Origin: Arcobacter venerupis
Lineage (GTDB): Bacteria; Campylobacterota; Campylobacteria; Campylobacterales; Arcobacteraceae
NCBI RefSeq assembly: GCF_013201665.1
Contig: NZ_CP053840.1
Location: 806,001-870,000 of the forward strand
Direction of reading: 5' to 3'
DNA length: 64,000 nt
Shown here: positions 35,531-44,606 of the stretch, piece by piece
Numbering within the stretch: position 1 is the first letter of the stretch
Layout of the letters: every line of letters starts with the position of its first letter
The notes under the pieces: model-generated
Databases searched by the model: none
Seen by the model: only the letters and a program-made list of their open reading frames with translations
What the model was told of the DNA's origin: nothing
Made by a program: the position numbers and the translations under genes

Positions 35531-35896
35531 GATAAAAAAGTTTATCCTACAACATATAATCATCAAGTAAAGATAGCTTCTTTTCCTAAAGAACAAGCTA
35601 ATTTTTAGTACCAAATTTATAGATTAAAACCGTTTAATGATGGAATTATTTACATAAGCTGCACTAAAAGAAGGTATTAAAGCTAATATAAAATCTTCAA
35701 TGCCAACTGCTAATATTTTAAAATAAATTAATGGAAATAAAATTACATACGTGAAGAATTTAGGTATAACTGATATCTTAAGTAGTATGGAAATTATAAA
35801 TTATGATAAATATTTTGCAGAAGATATAGTTAATGCTCGAATTCATATTTATGCTTTTCGTTTACATGTTGATGAAGAAAAATATATAATATGTTA
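35531..35896 (+). pseudogene. Decayed gene remnant
   Basis: Conceptual reading gives protein-like stretches split by stops and a frameshift: VYPTTYNHQVKIASFPKEQ up to an in-frame TAG near 35606, then YQIYRLKPFNDGIIYI, a frame change near 35665 into AALKEGIKANIKSSMPTANIL, and after a stop near 35723 TYVKNLGITDILSSMEIIN, FAEDIVNARIHIYAFRL to a TAA near 35896. No start or intact frame exists. Parent protein unknown. The remaining 160 bases to 36060 show nothing I can name. Confidence 0.4.
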
Positions 35897-36059
35897 AGAA
35901 AGAAAAGTAGTTTTTTGAAAAAAGATAATTAGATATATAAAATTTAAAATTGGATTTTTAATATACTGCACAGAACAAGTTCGATAAAATCACTAATATC
36001 TATAAAATACTGCAGTTAGATATTGTAAATTTAGAGGAATACTTCAATACCCAGGATAA

Positions 36060-37874
36060 TTGTTGAATAATAATATACTTTTTATAATAAATGATGACAA
36101 TGAAGATTTAGACAAAAGAATATCTTTATTGAAAGATAAAACTATATATATTACTTCTTATAATTTAGAAATTTTAGAAAAATATAAATACCATTCTAAT
36201 GTAAAAAAAGTCTTCTATCTTGAAGAAATGCACACTGTATTTGAATCATCTGAACAAACAATTGATATTATTACTAAAGCAAATGAATTTCTAAAGTTAG
36301 TGATTAACGAAGAATTGATTTATGTACAAGGACAAATTGAAGGAGGTAATAATCAATCTATTTTAGATATAGTATTGTTTAAATTATCATTTGACAAAAT
36401 TATCACAGATTATAAAATTGATTTAGTTGAAAATTATACTTCAAGTTTTTATTATAAAGAAAATAAATTTATAAAAGATATTTTAATAGAAAATAAAATT
36501 GAATATTTAATTTATATTACTGATAAGTATAATTATTTTAAAGAATGTATTCGAATAGATTTTAAAAGATATTTTAAGGGGATATATGATTTCTTTAGTT
36601 TTTTGCTTTTAAATATCAAGTATAAAAAAAATAAATATAATAAGTATAAAAAAACTCTATTTGTGCATGTCGCTTCAAATATGCATAAATTTTATGATAG
36701 TTTCAAATATTTTACAGATACTATAGAACAAAATAGTGATTATAAATGTAAATTTATTACAAATGGAATAAATATCACAAATGAAAAATTAATACAAGAA
36801 AAACCTTATATTCTTGAACATTATATGACAGTGTTAGATTTTTTCTATTCATTTTTATCCACAATAAAGTATTTACTAATCTATAAAACAAACCAAAATA
36901 AATTCAACTTATTTTTTAATCACTTACCCCTTTCAATAAAGAATCAAATTAATAATGTGATTTACTATGAAATTATTGTTCAATATGGGTTTAACATCAG
37001 ATATAAAAAAGCATTAAATCGATTCTTTTCAAAAAATACTTTTTCAGCATGGAAGTTATGGGGTGGTGTTTCCCTCCCTGCAGGAAAAATTGCTGTAGAT
37101 ATTATAAATAGTAAATATAGTTACATAACAAGTTTTATATTTGATATTAATTCAGAATTTAAATATTACCCTTTCCTTACAGATAATTTAAATTTAATGG
37201 ATTATAAAATATTATTTGAACAAAAAGATAAAGAAGCATGTTTATATCAAGGATATGAGCCTAACAAATTATTACTAATTCCAGAATTGAATATAAAAAA
37301 AAATATGTTAAAACTAAAGAATCAATATACTCAAAATGATTCAATGAAATTACTAAATATAAAAAATGATTATTTAGAATATATATTTATTGATATTAAT
37401 GTTCGAATTAGAGGTATTATTCATATTCAAGAAATCGAAATTTTTATTTATAATATAAAACTTCTTGCAATAGAATTTATTAATTATGCCTTTATAATTA
37501 AGCCTCATCCTAGGTTCCAGCAATTTGAGTATTTAAAAAATCATCTTTCTGGAATTAGTAATATTTATTTATTTACTCCTGAGTTACCTATTTTCCATTT
37601 TTTAAATATATCTACTGTTGTTATAACAAAATTATCTGCTATTGGGTTTGAAGCTTTAACCTTAGGTAAAGTACTTATTTGTGTGATTTTAGATGATGAA
37701 TCAAATTGGGAAGGATATGGAGATAACGCAAACTATTTCTTTTCTTTTGTTGATGTTATGCATTTTTTACATAACATTCAAAAGACAAGTGAAATAATTA
37801 ATATTAAAAGTGAGAAATTAAAATATAAAGAGTCAAGTATTAACGATTTTCTTGAAAAGATAGAGAATAAATAA
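36060..37874 (+). CDS. Putative surface-polysaccharide transferase (GT-B-like)
   Basis: 604 residues from a TTG (a second TTG follows immediately; the GGATAAT upstream fits either). No clear signal or TM. The C-terminal part resembles the nucleotide-sugar/CDP-polyol-binding half of capsule and teichoic-acid type transferases: FIIKPHPRFQQFEYL, then VITKLSAIGFEALTLGKVLICV, i.e. the HP and S-x-x-x-E-A patterns of this group. The N-terminal half is unassigned. It is followed two bases later by a flippase. A role in building a lipid-linked or surface glycan is the likely reading. Confidence 0.5.
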   Translation: MLNNNILFIINDDNEDLDKRISLLKDKTIYITSYNLEILEKYKYHSNVKKVFYLEEMHTVFESSEQTIDIITKANEFLKLVINEELIYVQGQIEGGNNQSILDIVLFKLSFDKIITDYKIDLVENYTSSFYYKENKFIKDILIENKIEYLIYITDKYNYFKECIRIDFKRYFKGIYDFFSFLLLNIKYKKNKYNKYKKTLFVHVASNMHKFYDSFKYFTDTIEQNSDYKCKFITNGINITNEKLIQEKPYILEHYMTVLDFFYSFLSTIKYLLIYKTNQNKFNLFFNHLPLSIKNQINNVIYYEIIVQYGFNIRYKKALNRFFSKNTFSAWKLWGGVSLPAGKIAVDIINSKYSYITSFIFDINSEFKYYPFLTDNLNLMDYKILFEQKDKEACLYQGYEPNKLLLIPELNIKKNMLKLKNQYTQNDSMKLLNIKNDYLEYIFIDINVRIRGIIHIQEIEIFIYNIKLLAIEFINYAFIIKPHPRFQQFEYLKNHLSGISNIYLFTPELPIFHFLNISTVVITKLSAIGFEALTLGKVLICVILDDESNWEGYGDNANYFFSFVDVMHFLHNIQKTSEIINIKSEKLKYKESSINDFLEKIENK

Positions 37875-37876
37875 AA

Positions 37877-39307
37877 GTGAATAATAAACTCTCAAAAGAT
37901 AATGCTATAGTATTTTCAACCCAAATATTAGTATATATGAAAGGCTTATTTTTAATGCCTATCATTATAAAAACACTTGGTGTTTCAACTTATGGTACTT
38001 TCATTTTAATATCAACTTTTGTAGGTATTTTGGGTGGATTATCAAGTTTAGGAGTAGGAACTAAATCTTTTAGATATTTGCCTTCAGCTAAAAGTGAATA
38101 TGATAAAGCGCAAATATTTTATCCTCCATTTTATTTTAAATTATTTATATTAATATTTATTTCAATTATTATAGTAATTTTTGAAAAAAGAATTAAATTG
38201 TTCTTTATTCATGATGATTTAACATTTTCAATTTATATTTTGCCTTTATATCTATTATTTTACTTGATTTATGAGTATTCACATAATTATTTAAGATATA
38301 CATCTAGAATATTTTATATGAGCTTATTGGATTTTGGATATGCATATTTACACGTATTTTTTATATTATTTTATTCAAATAAGATTGGGCTAATAAATAT
38401 TAATATTTTATTTTTATCACAATCATTTGTAGCTTTATTTGTAGCTATTCCCGTTTTATTTTTAATTTTTAAAGAAATTAATTTTAATTTTATTTTTTTT
38501 AAGTTGAACGAAATAAAAGAAGAAATTAAAATTGGTTTGCCTATCGTATTAAATTTAGTAGTTGATTATATTTTGGCTACTTCTGATAGATTTATTTTAG
38601 CATATTTTATGGGTGCGATAGCAGTAGGTTTATATGTCCCTGCATATACTTTAGGTGCACTTATTCTTCTTGTTCCAAAAGCTATAGGAACGGTTGTACC
38701 ACAATTAATGTCAAAAAGTGTAGATAATGATGATTTTTTAGAAGCAAAAAAAATATTTTTACACTCAATTAAAATATTTATGATTCTAACTATTCCTTTT
38801 ATCTTTGGCATTTATCTTATAGGATATGATATTTTAATTTTATTGGCAAATGATGAAGTTGCTGATAATGGAAAATATATAGCTACTATCATAGCTATTA
38901 GCAGCTTTTTTTATGGTTTTAATATTTTAATGTCACAAGCAAATATGGTAGATCTCAAAACAGTAGTGATATTTAAGGCTAATTTTTTAGCTGGAATTTT
39001 TAATTTAATTTCAACGTTTATAGGTTTTTATTTTATACATAGTATATATGTTCCAGCAATTACTACCGTGTTGTCTTTTATGATTGCAACTATATATTTT
39101 TATAAAACTATAGAGAGTAAATGGTTAGATAATAGTATATTTTTTTTATTCATAAAAGTTTTAATGATATCTATTCTTATGTTTATATTTGTTAATATTT
39201 CTATGGTATTTCTACCTGAATTATCAATGGTAATGAGTATTATAATAAAGATATTACTTGCTTTAATAATATATTTTCCATTAGTAATACTATTAAAAAT
39301 ATTATAG
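37877..39307 (+). CDS. Polysaccharide flippase (Wzx/MATE-like)
   Basis: 476 residues starting at GTG, with 12-14 TM helices. N-terminal FSTQILVYMKGLFLMPIIIK, IKTLGVSTYGTFILIST and the mid-protein ILATSDRFILAYFMGAIAVGLYVPAY are typical of polysaccharide biosynthesis (Wzx-type) flippases. It would translocate a lipid-linked glycan across the inner membrane. Only two bases separate it from the transferase gene. Confidence 0.85.
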   Translation: MNNKLSKDNAIVFSTQILVYMKGLFLMPIIIKTLGVSTYGTFILISTFVGILGGLSSLGVGTKSFRYLPSAKSEYDKAQIFYPPFYFKLFILIFISIIIVIFEKRIKLFFIHDDLTFSIYILPLYLLFYLIYEYSHNYLRYTSRIFYMSLLDFGYAYLHVFFILFYSNKIGLININILFLSQSFVALFVAIPVLFLIFKEINFNFIFFKLNEIKEEIKIGLPIVLNLVVDYILATSDRFILAYFMGAIAVGLYVPAYTLGALILLVPKAIGTVVPQLMSKSVDNDDFLEAKKIFLHSIKIFMILTIPFIFGIYLIGYDILILLANDEVADNGKYIATIIAISSFFYGFNILMSQANMVDLKTVVIFKANFLAGIFNLISTFIGFYFIHSIYVPAITTVLSFMIATIYFYKTIESKWLDNSIFFLFIKVLMISILMFIFVNISMVFLPELSMVMSIIIKILLALIIYFPLVILLKIL

Positions 39308-39395
39308 AAAATACAAGCTTGATAGATTTATATTATTAAAATGTTAAAAAATATTTGATAAAGTTTTGTTTAAGCTAATAAATAAAGAGGAATAA

Positions 39396-40283
39396 ATGAA
39401 AATAATGTATTTACACATTGGAGCAGGTAAGACGGGTACATCTTCACTTCAATCTCAATTTGCAATAAATAAAGATGTATTAGAAAAATATAATATATAT
39501 TATCCAATATCAAAAAATGATAAACAAGCAAAGAATTTTAAAATAACTTCTGGGAATGCAGTTGATTTAGCTTTCTTACTTAGAGAAAAAACATCAGATA
39601 ATAAAATAATAGAAGGAATTATAAAAAGTCATATTTTAATGGCAGAGGGGAAAGATATTTTATTATCAAGTGAAATTATGCAATCCTTTGATTATGATAA
39701 AATTCAGATATGTAAAAATATAGCTTTTGTTCTTGGATATCAAATTAAAATTATCTATTATGTACGTGCAATTGTAGATAATCTTGTATCTTCTTATCAT
39801 CAGACAATTAAAAGACATGGTAATACTAAAAATTTAGATATATTTTTAAAAAGTTATAGAAATAAATTTAGAGAAACAATTGAAAAAATTGATGAGATTT
39901 TTGGCTCTAGTAATATAATAGTTAAGAATTATGATTTAGTAAAAGATAATATATTTTTAAATTTTCTTCAAAATATATTAAATATTGAAGATTGCAATAG
40001 TTTTAAAATAGAAAATAAAAGAGTCAATCGTTCATTAACTAAACGAGAGCTCTCTTTTATAAAGTATTTAAATTATTTTTTTAGAAGTAGAGTAATTTCA
40101 ACTTTAGCAAGTAATACTTTAATTCATATTAATCCAACAGCTAAATATGAATTAATAATATCAAAAAATGAATTTGAAATAGTATCAAATTTATATAATC
40201 AGGACTTAGCAGTTATAAATTCATATCTGCAAGAAAGTGAAAGACCTTTAAAGTTAGTTGATAATATTAAGATAAATGAATAA
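39396..40283 (+). CDS. Sulfotransferase-like protein
   Basis: 295 residues. The N terminus LHIGAGKTGTSSLQSQF is the P-loop-like 5'-phosphosulfate-binding motif (KTGTSSLQ) of PAPS sulfotransferases; IIYYVRAIVDNLVSSYHQ matches the 3'-phosphate-binding region (R-x-x-x-D...S). Also a LLSSEIMQSF strand. It probably sulfates a glycan made by the neighbours; the acceptor is unknown. Confidence 0.65.
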   Translation: MKIMYLHIGAGKTGTSSLQSQFAINKDVLEKYNIYYPISKNDKQAKNFKITSGNAVDLAFLLREKTSDNKIIEGIIKSHILMAEGKDILLSSEIMQSFDYDKIQICKNIAFVLGYQIKIIYYVRAIVDNLVSSYHQTIKRHGNTKNLDIFLKSYRNKFRETIEKIDEIFGSSNIIVKNYDLVKDNIFLNFLQNILNIEDCNSFKIENKRVNRSLTKRELSFIKYLNYFFRSRVISTLASNTLIHINPTAKYELIISKNEFEIVSNLYNQDLAVINSYLQESERPLKLVDNIKINE

Positions 40284-40312
40284 AAATACAAATTTAAAAC
40301 AAGAGAGAAAAA

Positions 40313-41023
40313 ATGTCATTAAATGTTAAGTGGGAAAAAGAAGTTTATTCTCAAAATAAACAAGTTAATAAATATCCATTTGGAGAGTTTATTTCAATAT
40401 TTTTTAATTCAATAAAACTTTTGCCCCAAGAGAAAGAGAAAAAAGATATTAAAATTCTTGAACTTGGATGTGGTACTGCTAATAACATTAAGTTTATGTC
40501 TGAGCAAGGATATCATGTTTATGGAATTGATGGAAGTGAAAGTGCTTGTAAAATTGCAAATGAATTTTTATTAAGTCAAAAAGTAAAAGCAACTATAAAG
40601 AAATCATATTTTCAAGATTTACCATTTGAAAATGAAATGTTTGATTTAATAGTAGATAGAGAAGCTATGTGTTGTGGTACATTTTCTAGTATAAAACAAA
40701 GTTGGAATGAAGCAAGTAGGGTTTTGAAAATTGGTGGAATGGTAATATCATTTATGTACACAAGTGATGATAGATGGTGTAAAAAAGCTAATAACGATAC
40801 TGAAATGGCTGTAAAAGTCGAAAAAAACACTTTTACAGATTTTAATGTTGGTGATTTTAAAAATATTGATATTGTTCATTTTACTGAATATGATGAGTTA
40901 TTTGAATTATTTGATTTTTTAGATATTAAATTAATTAATAAACATGGTAATAATACAGTTTTTACTGATGAATCAATAGACTTCTCATATGATGAGTGGA
41001 TTATTGTAGGAGTTAAAAAATAA
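40313..41023 (+). CDS. Class I SAM-dependent methyltransferase
   Basis: 236 residues. Motif I is ILELGCGTANNIKFM, then VYGIDGSESACKIAN (motif II acidic residue), DLPFENEMFDLIVDREAMCCG (post-I/IV region) and EASRVLKIGGMVISF (motif VI). Substrate unknown; a sugar or acceptor in the same block is likely. Its stop codon lies inside the right direct repeat, so its original 3' end may have been changed at the junction. Confidence 0.8.
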   Translation: MSLNVKWEKEVYSQNKQVNKYPFGEFISIFFNSIKLLPQEKEKKDIKILELGCGTANNIKFMSEQGYHVYGIDGSESACKIANEFLLSQKVKATIKKSYFQDLPFENEMFDLIVDREAMCCGTFSSIKQSWNEASRVLKIGGMVISFMYTSDDRWCKKANNDTEMAVKVEKNTFTDFNVGDFKNIDIVHFTEYDELFELFDFLDIKLINKHGNNTVFTDESIDFSYDEWIIVGVKK

Positions 41024-41080
41024 ATGTAGAACCTTATGAAATGAGTCTTCTGCGCTTACAGGTTTTGTTTTTATTCTTTA
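41016..41080 (+). repeat. Right copy of the direct repeat
   Basis: 65 bases matching the lipoprotein gene's 3' end at 35417-35482, with a one-base deletion that shifts the frame, so it is a non-functional fragment. It continues into AGGTTAAAGTTG, unlike the left copy, marking the repeat boundary. Confidence 0.9.
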
Positions 41081-41217
41081 GGTTAAAGTTGAGAATTTAT
41101 TACTTAATAAAAAATCAAGAAAAACTACTTATTCAGATACACTAATAATAAGTATTTGAATATGTAACAAATAACTCTTATATTCACTTCGTAAATTTAA
41201 CTAAAGGAAAATTCAAA

Positions 41218-41364
41218 ATGCTTGAAACAATTGCTATTATTTTACTTGTTTTATGGGTTTTAGGTCTTGTTACTTCAACAACAATTGGTGGATTTATTCA
41301 TATTTTATTAGTTATTGCAATTGTAATGATTTTACTTCGAATCATTCGAGGGCGACGTTTATAA
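41218..41364 (+). CDS. 48-residue lmo0937-type membrane protein
   Basis: A short gene starting MLETIAIILLVLWVLGLV and ending with a basic IIRGRRL. Two hydrophobic segments and a positively charged tail match the small lmo0937-type family found across bacteria, often stress-induced. Preceded by AAAGGAA eight bases before ATG and followed by a terminator. Confidence 0.75.
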   Translation: MLETIAIILLVLWVLGLVTSTTIGGFIHILLVIAIVMILLRIIRGRRL

Positions 41365-41386
41365 ATATTTCTATAATAGAAAACCA

Positions 41387-41423
41387 AATAAAAGAAAGAA
41401 GATATTTTTCTTTTTCTTTTATT
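41387..41423. terminator. Convergent terminator near 41.4 kb
   Basis: AATAAAAGAAAGAA pairs with TTCTTTTTCTTTTATT (two-base bulge), T-rich afterwards; it ends the small membrane-protein gene and lies next to the stop of the RND permease. Confidence 0.6.
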
Positions 41424-41429
41424 ATTTAT

Positions 41430-44400
41430 TTACTCTTTAGGCATTTTTCTAAGTTTATGTGTTAAGGTATATAAAATTGGTAGATAAATAAGATTTAATA
41501 CAGTTCCCCATGCAAGTCCAAATCCTAAAGCAATTGCTATTGGTTGGAAAATTACAGACTCTCCACTTGGAAATAAAATCAAAGTTAACATCCCAATAAC
41601 TGTAGTTACCGTGGTAATTACAATTGGTCTAAATCTTTTTGTGGCTCTTTGAAAAATTTCATCCAAAGTTTTTGCTTTTTTTAGATAAGTCATCATAATA
41701 ATTCCATCATTAATTACAACTCCTGAAAGTCCTAATGCCCCAATTAGTGAGGGCATTGATAGATTTAATCCCATAACTTGATGTCCTATTAATACTCCTA
41801 AAATCGAAAAAGGAATAACACTCATTACTATAAAAGTTTCTCTAAATGAGTTAAATAAATAAAGCATAGAAAGCATTATTAATACAAGAGCAAAAGCAGT
41901 TGCAAGTAACATATCATGTCCTAATTCTGCATTTTTTTCAGCTTCTCCTTTTAATACAATTTTAACTCCATCTTTTTCTATTTTCTCTAAAGTAGGTTTT
42001 AGTTTATTTAGAACCTCACTTGCTGTTATAACATCTGGATTTACATTTGCAAAAACATAGAAATTTTTGATTCCATTATCTTTTAGAAGTTGCTCAAAAG
42101 CTTTTATACTATTTAACTCTACAACTTCATATAAAGCAACATAAGTTCCATCTGATAGTGGAATTTTTGTATTTTTAAAACTTTCAAAATCATCTTTATT
42201 TTGAGATTTTATTTTTATGTCTAACATCTCTTTTTCATCAAAAGATACAGCCTTTTTCTTTAGAAGATATAAATTTGAAAGATAATTTCCAATAAATGAT
42301 TCAGTAAGTCCTAACTCTTCCCCATAAGAGTTAACTTTTACTTTTATTTCATCAATACCAAATTTTAAAGAGTTTGAAGAAGATTTAATTCCAATTATTT
42401 TTTTTAGTTCACTATCTAGTTCTTGAACAGCAGTTATTGCTTTTTGATTATTTGAAGTTACAATTCCTATTTGAATATCTGATTTAATAGGTCCAACTTT
42501 TTTTTCTAATACTTCAATTTCATCAAGATTAAATTTTTTCTTATAATCATTTAGTACTAAAAATTCTTTTAATTGAGTAGATACTTCATCTGATTTTATC
42601 TCTCTTGTTCTTCCTTCCTCATCATAATGAAAACTTAAAAATGGAGTTACATATTTATCTAAGAAATTTGAAGCTTTTGCTTTTTGTAATTCAACTGTCA
42701 TATACATAGCATAAGGGAAATTTTCTGTATTATTTCCAACATCTTTTCTATATCCTGCAACTGAACTTATATTTCTAATATAAAATTGGTCACTTTTTTT
42801 TATCAAATCAGATTCTATTGAACTTACTATTTCAAAGGCTTGTTCAAGGGTTGTATTTGCATTTGCTTTTATTGTGATTTTTACATCTGTTGAGTCAAAT
42901 TTTGGAAACATTTGAAATCTTGAATTGCTTATAAACTCAAAAGTTAAAATAGGAACCATAATTAAAAAAATCACAATAAAACTTTTTTTCCAATTCATAA
43001 AAAAATGAATGATTTTATTGTAAATCTCATTTGCTTTTTCCCATGAAGTCACTTTATCATCAGTTTTTAAAGTATGTGCTGCGTGAATTGGAAGGAAAAT
43101 AAATGATTCAATTAAAGAGGCCACAACCAAAGCACTTAAGGCAATTGGAATTAATCTCATAACTTCACCCATTGTTCCACTAATCATTAAAATTGGCAAA
43201 AATGAGAACAATGTTGTAAGAGAAGCTATGGTAACTGGTTCAACCATCTCTTTTGCACCCATAATAGCAGCTTCTTTAGGAGGATAGCCATCTTCTATAT
43301 GTTGTTGTATATTTTCACTTACAACTATTGCATCATCTACAACTATTCCTATGGCTATTAAAACACCTACGAGAGAAATCATATTTATTGTATATCCAGA
43401 AAGATAGAAATAAATAGCTGCAAGTACAAAAGATGTTGGAATTCCAACAATTATTATAAAAGACATTCTTAGATTAATTAAAAGAGCAACAATTATTGTA
43501 ATTAAAATAATTCCAAGCATAATATTTGAACTTACAACATTTAACCTATCAACAATTCTTTCGCTGTTATCATCAGCAATTGAAATATCAATATCTGGAT
43601 TTTTAGTTTTTATATCTGGTAAGAGTTTTTTAATTTCATTTACAATTTTTATAGCATCTGCTGTATCTGATTGAACAACTTGAAGAGATAAGGAATTTTT
43701 TCCATTAAAAGAGTATAAAGTTGAAGAATCTTCATATTTTTTACCAATAGTTGCAATATCTTTTATATAAAGAGTTTTCCCTGAAATTTTAACTAAAGTA
43801 TTTTCAAACTCTTGGGCTGTTTTTGCTCCATTATTTGTTGATACGTAATAGTGTTTTTTTGGATCTTCAATTTTTCCAATAGGGAAAATATATGATAAAT
43901 TTGAAATAACAGTAAACACATCACTTTTATTTAAATTTAAAGCATCAATTTTTCTTTCATCTAATAATACTTCAAAATATTTATCAGAATCGCCATAAAT
44001 TGAAATTTCATTTATTCCATTTATTGTAAGAAGTTTACTTTTTAAATCATCAGCAAAAGGTTTTAAATCATCAGTTGAGACTTTTTTAGAAGTAACTGAA
44101 ATATCAACTAAAGATCTAGTTCTATCAAGGGTATTAACAGAAGGTTCATCCATATCAGAGGGAAGATTTGTTTTAACTAAAGTTATTACATCTTTAATTT
44201 TATCCGCTTCTACATATTTATCGTGACCTTTTTTTAGTTCAAGTACAATAGTAAATTTTCCAGGACTTATAATCGTAGACATAGTATCAATAGAGTCAAT
44301 ATTTTTAATATTATCTTCAATTTCAACTACAACCATTTTATCTAGAATATCAACACTAGCACCACTATATGATCCTTTAATTGAAATCATATCAAGTTCA

Positions 44401-44525
44401 AAATTAGGAAATATCTCTTTGGGAGTTTTGGTATAAGACCAAATACCAATAGCAAATACAAGAATGAACAAAGTATAGTTCATCCGAGAATTTTCAACAA
44501 AAAATCTTAGAATCTTTTCAAACAT
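41430..44525 (-). CDS. RND efflux permease (AcrB/HAE1-like)
   Basis: 1031 residues, the usual RND size, with TM1, a large periplasmic loop (SVDILDKMVVVEIED, RSLVDISV), TM2-6 containing the proton-relay Asp pair in GIVVDDAIVVSENIQQH, and the second half with GLSGVVINDGIIMM. It has no adaptor or outer-membrane gene beside it; the complete adaptor-permease set at 62 kb is a different system. It follows lapD at 81 bases on the same strand. Substrate unknown. Confidence 0.88.
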   Translation of the reverse strand: MFEKILRFFVENSRMNYTLFILVFAIGIWSYTKTPKEIFPNFELDMISIKGSYSGASVDILDKMVVVEIEDNIKNIDSIDTMSTIISPGKFTIVLELKKGHDKYVEADKIKDVITLVKTNLPSDMDEPSVNTLDRTRSLVDISVTSKKVSTDDLKPFADDLKSKLLTINGINEISIYGDSDKYFEVLLDERKIDALNLNKSDVFTVISNLSYIFPIGKIEDPKKHYYVSTNNGAKTAQEFENTLVKISGKTLYIKDIATIGKKYEDSSTLYSFNGKNSLSLQVVQSDTADAIKIVNEIKKLLPDIKTKNPDIDISIADDNSERIVDRLNVVSSNIMLGIILITIIVALLINLRMSFIIIVGIPTSFVLAAIYFYLSGYTINMISLVGVLIAIGIVVDDAIVVSENIQQHIEDGYPPKEAAIMGAKEMVEPVTIASLTTLFSFLPILMISGTMGEVMRLIPIALSALVVASLIESFIFLPIHAAHTLKTDDKVTSWEKANEIYNKIIHFFMNWKKSFIVIFLIMVPILTFEFISNSRFQMFPKFDSTDVKITIKANANTTLEQAFEIVSSIESDLIKKSDQFYIRNISSVAGYRKDVGNNTENFPYAMYMTVELQKAKASNFLDKYVTPFLSFHYDEEGRTREIKSDEVSTQLKEFLVLNDYKKKFNLDEIEVLEKKVGPIKSDIQIGIVTSNNQKAITAVQELDSELKKIIGIKSSSNSLKFGIDEIKVKVNSYGEELGLTESFIGNYLSNLYLLKKKAVSFDEKEMLDIKIKSQNKDDFESFKNTKIPLSDGTYVALYEVVELNSIKAFEQLLKDNGIKNFYVFANVNPDVITASEVLNKLKPTLEKIEKDGVKIVLKGEAEKNAELGHDMLLATAFALVLIMLSMLYLFNSFRETFIVMSVIPFSILGVLIGHQVMGLNLSMPSLIGALGLSGVVINDGIIMMTYLKKAKTLDEIFQRATKRFRPIVITTVTTVIGMLTLILFPSGESVIFQPIAIALGFGLAWGTVLNLIYLPILYTLTHKLRKMPKE

Positions 44526-44606
44526 TATTTTCCTTTTTAAATGAACAAAGGATTATATAAAAGTTATATAAATAATATATTAATAAAGTTATGCAATAAG
44601 TAGAAA

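Larger units (their letters stand above)
35417..41080. other. Accessory block bounded by direct repeats
   Basis: Four contiguous plus-strand genes of a surface-glycan type, plus one decayed gene, lie between two nearly identical 65/66-bp repeats. The block's coding sequence looks even richer in AT (long Ile/Asn/Lys/Tyr runs, ATA and AAT codons) than its neighbours. No integrase, transposase or tRNA gene is present. It may have entered by recombination at the lipoprotein 3' end. Confidence 0.6.

Noticed and set aside
35483-41015. Integrative element with tRNA-type attachment site
   Set aside because: The direct repeat comes from a protein-coding gene end, and no integrase, transposase or tRNA gene is present in the block.
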